The notes under the pieces are model-generated. The model saw nothing but the letters and a program-made list of their open reading frames with translations. It was not told the origin of the DNA and did not search any database. A DNA stretch of 64,000 bases from Cynocephalus volans. Taxonomy: Eukaryota; Chordata; Mammalia; Dermoptera; Cynocephalidae. How positions within the stretch are numbered: position 1 is the stretch's first letter; each line of letters starts with the position of its first letter. Position numbers and translations under genes: made by a program. This document shows positions 58,751 through 64,000 of this stretch, piece by piece. The stretch is from contig NC_084461.1 of the NCBI RefSeq assembly GCF_027409185.1, positions 138,491,001 to 138,555,000 of the forward strand. The letters run 5' to 3'.

Positions 58751-59384
58751 AAAAAATAATAAGGAAGGATGATATGGAGTGTGTATGTGTGCCTTCTAAT
58801 TTAAATCCAAAGGTTAATCCTAGCTGCAGTCACGGCTAGATCCAGAAAACAAATCAAATGATGTCCTCAACACTTTACTTTTCCATCTCATGCTTGATTT
58901 CCTCAGTTTACCATATGCTCTCTCACTGTAGTAACTTGAAGAGTTCCCAGTTTATATTCTCACAAAACTAGCAATTTCAGCTGATAAAGCTTCTGTTTTC
59001 CAGTAGTTGTAATATAAATCTGAAGTGTTAAGTCTCATTAGCGTGGTTCAGGTCATATCCCAGACAAACCAATCACTGGTGGAGAGAATGTGCTCACAGA
59101 GGAGGTCTGGGCAATGTGACCATATCTAGCACCAAAGGGTGGAGTCAGCCCCCATCAAACCAGGTAAACTGGAAACGTGAGAGGGGCTGGTTCTCCAAAT
59201 GAGAAGAGGATGACTCTCCTGTTAGAGGAAGGCAGAATGAGTGTTTGGAAAGCAAAAGCAACAGGTGTCTAATGCACCTTAACTTGCTCATCCTGATTTT
59301 ACCTTCTAAAGCAACACAAAATAGAGCTATGTTGTTTGCATTACCTGTGTAGGGGAAAGGCTTATTTATCTTGCAGAGCATCAT
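58751..59384. other. Unique sequence
   Basis: Nothing recognised. Confidence 0.45.
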
Positions 59385-59460
59385 AGCCCTCAGTTAGTAC
59401 AGCCCTGGATGTGGTAGGCACTCAAATACCTTTACTAAATAAATGGATGAATGAACCAAT
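59385..59460 (+). mobile_element. L2 3' terminus
   Basis: GTGGTAGGCACTCAAATACC followed by AAATAAATGGATGAATGAAC. Confidence 0.65.
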
Positions 59461-59744
59461 GGCGTAGGTATCTAATTGCAGCTGACTTGGTTAAATAATA
59501 TTTTCTACCACTGGTAGCATAAGGAAAATTGTAAAGCAGCTGTGTGTATTTAACTGCCTTACACCGCGAACAAAGAAAAGTGATTCAATTAGTTGTGATA
59601 TAGTTGGGTGCTATTAGATACTTAATTGAGTAATTACTGGTTTGGGCCAAGGAATATTTTTATCCTTTATTCTGATTAACTATTTTCTGGTTTATGTGCA
59701 CTATTAAAAATTCATCTTTTGGAAAGAAAAAGGAAATCTCCTTT
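59461..59744. other. Unique sequence
   Basis: Nothing recognised before the T-rich start of the next L1. Confidence 0.45.
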
Positions 59745-60450
59745 TTAAAAATTTTTTAATTTTTATTTTTTTATTATTTATATTTATGTTTTTACTGGCA
59801 ATCTTTTTTTTTAATTGGCTATGAATATTCATGATATACAAAACTGATTGTCATCCCTTATGCCCAAGATGTGAAGGCCAGATTCATACTGGCAGCATAC
59901 TCACTACCACAAATTGCATTGGTACCCCATGTCCCCCACCCCATCATCCCTATCCTCCCTCCCCCTCCCCCTCTACCCCCACTCCACTTTGTAGCCCTAG
60001 GTATGCTCTCTCCCTCTGCAAGTCCAATGCACCACTGTGGTCTTTCTTTCCTTCCTTCTTTCTCTCTTAGCTCCCACTTATGAGTAAGGACATGCAGTAT
60101 GTATCCCTTTGTGCTTTGCCTATTTCACTCAACATAAGTTTCTCCAGGCTCATCCATGTTGTTGCAAATGGGAGAATTTCATTCTTTTTTATGGCAGAGT
60201 AGTATTCCATGGTGTATATATATGACAGTTTCCTTATCCAATCATCCATCAATAGACATTTAGGTTAGTTCCATGCTAAACAGAGCTGCAATGAACATGG
60301 GAATGCAGGTATCCCTTTGACATGATGATTTCCATTCCTCTGGGTATATACCCAGAAGAGGGATTGCTGGATCGTATGGAAGATCTACCTGTAGTTGTTT
60401 GAGAAACCTCCATTCTGTTTACCATACTGGTTGTGAATTTCCTTCTTTTA
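59745..60450 (-). mobile_element. 5'-truncated L1 3' end, reverse
   Basis: Starts with a T-rich tail. Its 3'UTR (59816-59950: CTATGAATATTCATGATATA, CTGGCAGCATACTCACTACC) is the reverse of the forward L1 3'UTR at 5100-5230, so both belong to one L1 lineage. ORF2 C-terminal coding (SAIKKNEILPFATTW in the 60067-60252 frame) follows. Coding similarity ends near 60430. About 20 bases of ORF2 are missing near 60275. No clean target-site duplication found. Confidence 0.87.
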
Positions 60451-61268
60451 AAGAAGGAATTGGCATGCTTATCTGTTTACATTGAGAAGTTCAGTTGAAT
60501 ATTTGCAATTAAAATTTTTAAGTACTTTTAATAAAAGTAGATTGTCCAACTGGTAAATGTCTTAAGTAAGGAACATTTCTGTACATGGTATCATTGGCTG
60601 AAACTCTTAGCTGTGTTTACTATACTTCAAAAAAGATTCCAGGTGATTAAATTAGTGTTATTACAAAGACGAAAAGGAAAACTTTGCATTAAGTCTAATA
60701 ACAAACTCTGCAGGCCTGTATTCCTAAAATTATTCCCCAGAGAGCTTAATATATAATAGGGACATTTAACTAGTTAACAGCACATTCACAGATGGTGATT
60801 GTTGAGGAGGGTGGTTAGAGTTTCCCATGACTATGCTGTCTATTACAGGGAAGGTGATCAGTACTGCTTGAGGAAAGATTCACATAAGCATTTCATTCAC
60901 AAATGGTATTTGGAAACTAAAAAACTGAGTTGTCTTCTTTGCCCCAAATTGGGCTGTACTGTGGTTCAACATTAAGAACAGATCAGTCTCACCCAGAATG
61001 ATCACACAGAAGCTTGTTCATACATCTCCTGCCCCCCTTTAATATTTCTTTACACTTACTCATTCTGTCATCCATTCTTCACAGCATTTTTTTTTTTTGA
61101 GTCTTTACCGTGGAACAGAGACTGTGTCAAACATTTTACCTCATCTCCTAGTGTTGTGATCTCTGCTAATTTCGTGACGTTCTTGCCTGTGTTATTAGTG
61201 ACCATTGCTCAGCGCATGCTGTCTTAAAAGGAGCATTTCCATTTTAACAGGGGTTTATTGTCTTAACT
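60451..61268. other. Unique sequence
   Basis: Nothing recognised. A T-run at 61087-61099. Confidence 0.45.
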
Positions 61269-61446
61269 CAGTGGTTCTCAAACTTGAGTGTACATCAGAT
61301 TCACCTGGAGAGCTTGTTAAAACTTATTTCTTTGCCCCTTCCCAGAGTTCTGACTTGGTGGGTCTGGAGTTGTGCCCAAGTGTTTGAATTTCTAACAAAT
61401 TCTCAAGTGATGCTGATGGCGGCAAACCATACTTTGAGAACCAGTG
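61269..61446 (+). mobile_element. MER5A-like hAT element
   Basis: CAGTGGTTCTCAAACTTGAG opens the element. GATTCACCTGGAGAGCTTGT, TTCTAACAAATTCTCAAGTG and ATGCTGATGGCGGC follow, and ACTTTGAGAACCAGTG closes it. 178 bp, close to full length. The flanks do not show a convincing 8-bp duplication. Confidence 0.9.
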
Positions 61447-61827
61447 TTCAGTCTCAAAGAAGTAGATGATTATGATGAATAAGTTTGATATCGAGGAGAG
61501 AGATGTGGAAAGAGAAGTGCTGAGTTCCACCCCAGGTCTTTTATTTAGGAATAGACTGGGAATTTAACTATTGTGAGCTTTGCTTTCCAGAATTGTTAAT
61601 GTGTGTGTGTACATGTGTGACTTCTTAGGGATTTTTGTGAGTTTGCAAATCAAGAAGGGATGTGTAACATTTTTGAGAATTGTTAGTATTATTTGGAAGA
61701 AGGGTGCTGAAAATGACTAAAAGAGCATTAAGATTGCTGAGACAGCACCAGTCAGTGGCTACCTGTTAGGCAGGAGCAGGTAAGTGAGGGAGAAGGTTAG
61801 GCAAGGAGTCCCTTTCTGTTCATTTGT
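61447..61827. other. Unique sequence
   Basis: Nothing recognised. Confidence 0.45.
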
Positions 61828-62030
61828 TTTTTCAACAAATACTCACTGATCACCCACTTGGAGTTTGTGGGCAAATACAGCAGCAAACGAGAGAAAAAAA
61901 CCCATGCTTTTGTGGAGTTTAGGTTCTAAAAGGGAAATACAGACAACAAAGAGGGTAAATATAGAGCACATTTGGTTGTAACTAGTGATAAGGAGAAAAA
62001 TTAAGTGGAGGGGGCTAGGATGGGTGAGGA
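61828..62030 (-). mobile_element. L2 3'-end fragment, reverse
   Basis: TTTTCAACAAATACTCACTG, CAAATACAGCAGCAAACGAG and TTTTGTGGAGTTTAGGTTCT, then the GTGATAAGGAGAAAAATTAA segment. Confidence 0.8.
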
Positions 62031-62084
62031 GAAATCAATTTTAATTTATATGTAGTCCATAGGCTTTTATAATACTACAGTAGC

Positions 62085-62275
62085 ACTTTTCAAAATTTGC
62101 TGTGAAATGTAATCTCTCAGGGAAACCTGATCAAAATGTAAATTCCCAGATACTTGACCCCCAGATATTCTTATTCAGCAGATCTGGGCTGAAGCTTGGG
62201 AGTTAACTTTTTGGCTTAAAGGTGGTTCTAACGCAAATAGCCTCCTGGACTTCACCAAGAAACAGTGAACTAGAG
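62085..62275 (+). mobile_element. MER5/Charlie-like hAT fragment
   Basis: AGCACTTTTCAAAATTTGCT, AAATTCCCAGATACTTGACC, CCCAGATATTCTTATTCAGC and AGATCTGGGCTGAAGCTTGG follow the MER5-group order, more diverged than the copy at 61269. Ends uncertain. Confidence 0.55.
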
Positions 62276-62399
62276 GGTAGTCAGAAAGTTTAGAGATGCA
62301 GCGAGAGAATGTTGTAAAGGAGTGTGACACTGAAGGGGTAGAAACAAAAAGAAAATGAGGATTAACGTCTATATGGGAGAGATGTACTGAAAAGCTGAG

Positions 62400-62560
62400 G
62401 CAAAATGCAGGGTGGAAAGAACTTGGGTGATGGAGTCCGAGTGACCCAGGTTTGATTCTCGCTTCTGGCTCTTACTTACCAGCTTGATGGCCTTGGACAT
62501 ATTACTTAGCTTCTTGGAACCTAGTTGTATATCCAGACAATGAAAACATGTAAAAAATAT
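62400..62560 (+). mobile_element. MIR SINE
   Basis: GATGGAGTCCGAGTGACCCA, GGTTTGATTCTCGCTTCTGG (degenerate B box), CTCTTACTTACCAGCTTGAT and TATTACTTAGCTTCTTGGAA. Confidence 0.85.
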
Positions 62561-62617
62561 ATGCATAAACACATAGCAGAAAGGATGCATATAACATATG
62601 CACACACATATGTGTGT

Positions 62618-62745
62618 GTCTTAGTCCATTTTGTGCTGCTGTAACCGAGTACCTGAGACTAGGTAATTTATAATGAACAGAAAGGTATTGGCTCACAGTT
62701 CTGGAGGGTGGGAAGTCCAATATCAATGTGCTAGCATCTGGCAAT
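62618..62745 (-). mobile_element. MaLR LTR 3' fragment, reverse
   Basis: TCTTAGTCCATTTTGTGCTG, TAACCGAGTACCTGAGACTA and GGCTCACAGTTCTGGAGGGT, then a GGAAGTCCAATATCAATG block. Truncated after about 130 bases. Confidence 0.8.
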
Positions 62746-63725
62746 AGTTAATATATGCCACGCACCAGAAACTGCTTCTAGACATAGGAGTATATGGTGA
62801 TGAAGGTGGTCTTGATTTGCAGGCATAGGAAGTTGAGTTAGAATAAACTCTCAAAATATTATATGAGGGCTAAGGAAACCTAAAACCACAGAAACTATAC
62901 GAGGAGGATCTTGACACTTTCATGTGCTTCATAACATCTTTTGAATGTAGGCGTATGCCAGGAAATTTTCACGACAGGAAACAGTTTGGAAATAGTTACT
63001 GTGGTAGAGTTCCCAGGAATTTTCTGACACTGAATTCTCTTTTCCTGTGTTTTGTGAATAGTTGTCTATTCACCTAAGGAAACCATTAATTCTGAATTCA
63101 TCACTTGACACATAATATATCTAACATGGTGGAACTAAGAGTTTTTACTTTATTCTATTTGTACCATTAAGGTTGCTTTCTGTTCCCAGCTAGATCACAG
63201 GATGGAAGAAACATTTCTCAGCCTGCCTGAAATTAATTTTGTTTGTCAGCCCCTATGTTTTTTGTTGCCTATTTTGAGTGTTTATTTTTTACAATAAGAG
63301 TTACAAGGTACACTAAAGAGGATTGTCATGTTCAGGGTTTGTCCAAAGGAGAACCAGTTAAAGCTTTTTATTCCTGATACTGAACTGAATCACCAATGTA
63401 GTGGAAAACGTAGAATGGAAATCTCACTGTGTTAGCACCTTCATGGGACTGAAGATCAGAAGAAATGCCTTTAGTTCTTTTCTACAGATGAGTAAAAGAT
63501 AAATTTGGACTTGAAAATATACATGTCTGGTTAACATTTTTCTGACATTTTTCAGATACCCAAAATTTACTTCAAGAAATTTTGTTTTGTGCTTTGATTC
63601 TGACTATGAGAATGTTACTCCCCAATTAAGTCTGTCAGAGCTAGAAACTGGTCCTGATTTCTAACCTATGGCATGTCCATTTTTATCCTGCAGAAAGGAT
63701 GAAATACAGAATATTCTTTTTGCCT
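62746..63725. other. Unique sequence
   Basis: Nothing recognised in about 1 kb. Confidence 0.45.
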
Positions 63726-63780
63726 CCATGGTCTCCTAGCACAGCACTGGGCACATTATTGGTGTTGGGTAAGTTAGATT
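63726..63780 (+). mobile_element. L2/MIR 3' fragment
   Basis: GTCTCCTAGCACAGCACTGG followed by GCACATTATTGGTGTTGGGT resembles the forward 3' end of L2/MIR. Short and weak. Confidence 0.4.
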
Positions 63781-64000
63781 AGATTTCACTAATTAAAACA
63801 AGGTGTTAGAGTTCTTGTTAGCTCGTCTTAATTTCCTCTGGAGTGAATTTTCCAAAATGTGTTCTATAGAACTAATGTCCAATAAAATGCTCTGATAAAA
63901 AAGAACATTTTGTGCTGCCACTGCTACGGCGCCTGTCCAGGGTCCTGAGGTATGGAGCCAGGGACCTACCCCCTTCTCCCACAACCAGGCAAGGAGCATG
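63781..64000. other. Unassigned, composition shift near the window end
   Basis: From about 63909 the sequence becomes clearly GC-richer (GTGCTGCCACTGCTACGGCG and following) up to the window edge. It may be the start of another element, but too little is visible. Confidence 0.35.

Noticed and set aside
59725..60460. Target-site duplication for the L1 fragment at 60 kb (AAATCTCCTTTTT versus AATTTCCTTCTTTT)
   Set aside because: Needs several mismatches in T-rich sequence. Not credible without an empty site.
61261..61454. 8-bp duplication around the MER5A-like element
   Set aside because: TCTTAACT and TTCAGTCT share only about half their bases, no better than chance.

Overview
The window reads as mammalian nuclear DNA: AT-rich, intron- or intergene-like, and dominated by fossil transposable elements. 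I found no host exon, conserved protein-coding gene, structured RNA gene or CpG island. All longer open frames are remnants of LINE-1 (L1) or hAT transposase genes, or chance frames in repeats. The layers are therian-wide L2, MIR and possible L3/CR1 remnants; old L1M, MER5A/MER20-type hAT and MaLR LTR insertions; and younger L1s whose 3' ends differ from those of common laboratory mammals. There is no Alu, B1/B2, carnivore or ruminant SINE in 64 kb. The single recent-looking SINE is derived from tRNA-Ile. Together these make a dermopteran (colugo) or similar lineage my best guess, as a weak inference.

Layout. 1-5260: a near-complete forward L1 with broken ORF1 and ORF2, cut by the window edge. 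6.0-8.6 kb: three reverse L1 pieces, one with a perfect 15-bp target-site duplication (TSD). 9.5-12.3 kb: L3-like, MaLR LTR and a cluster of four MIRs. 12.3-18.4 kb: mostly unique. 18.4 kb: the tRNA-Ile SINE. 18.64-25.48 kb: an old reverse L1 split by a full-length 6.3-kb reverse L1, whose 5'UTR carries seven phased copies of a ~79-bp tandem unit. 25.5-30.3 kb: mostly unique, with L2 and MIR pieces. 30.3-30.8 kb: a solo ERV LTR. 32.1-32.6 kb: a mariner-type MITE split by a MaLR LTR. 34.1-37.5 kb: two L2 copies, the second interrupted by a 1.42-kb ORF-less retroposon with an L1-like 5' end. 38.2 kb: MaLR LTR. 42.5-48.6 kb: decayed reverse L1M with a hAT transposon inside it and a MaLR solo LTR inside that. 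49-64 kb: scattered MIR, L2 and small hAT elements, one more reverse L1 3' piece and unique DNA.

The genes do not form a pathway. The window is best read as an insertion record in which target-site duplications and nesting give the relative order of events. The two most distinctive objects are the monomeric L1 5'UTR (24.6-25.2 kb) and the 1.42-kb non-coding retroposon (35.6-37.05 kb). All family names come from recognition by eye, and boundaries without a quoted duplication are good to about 20-50 bases.
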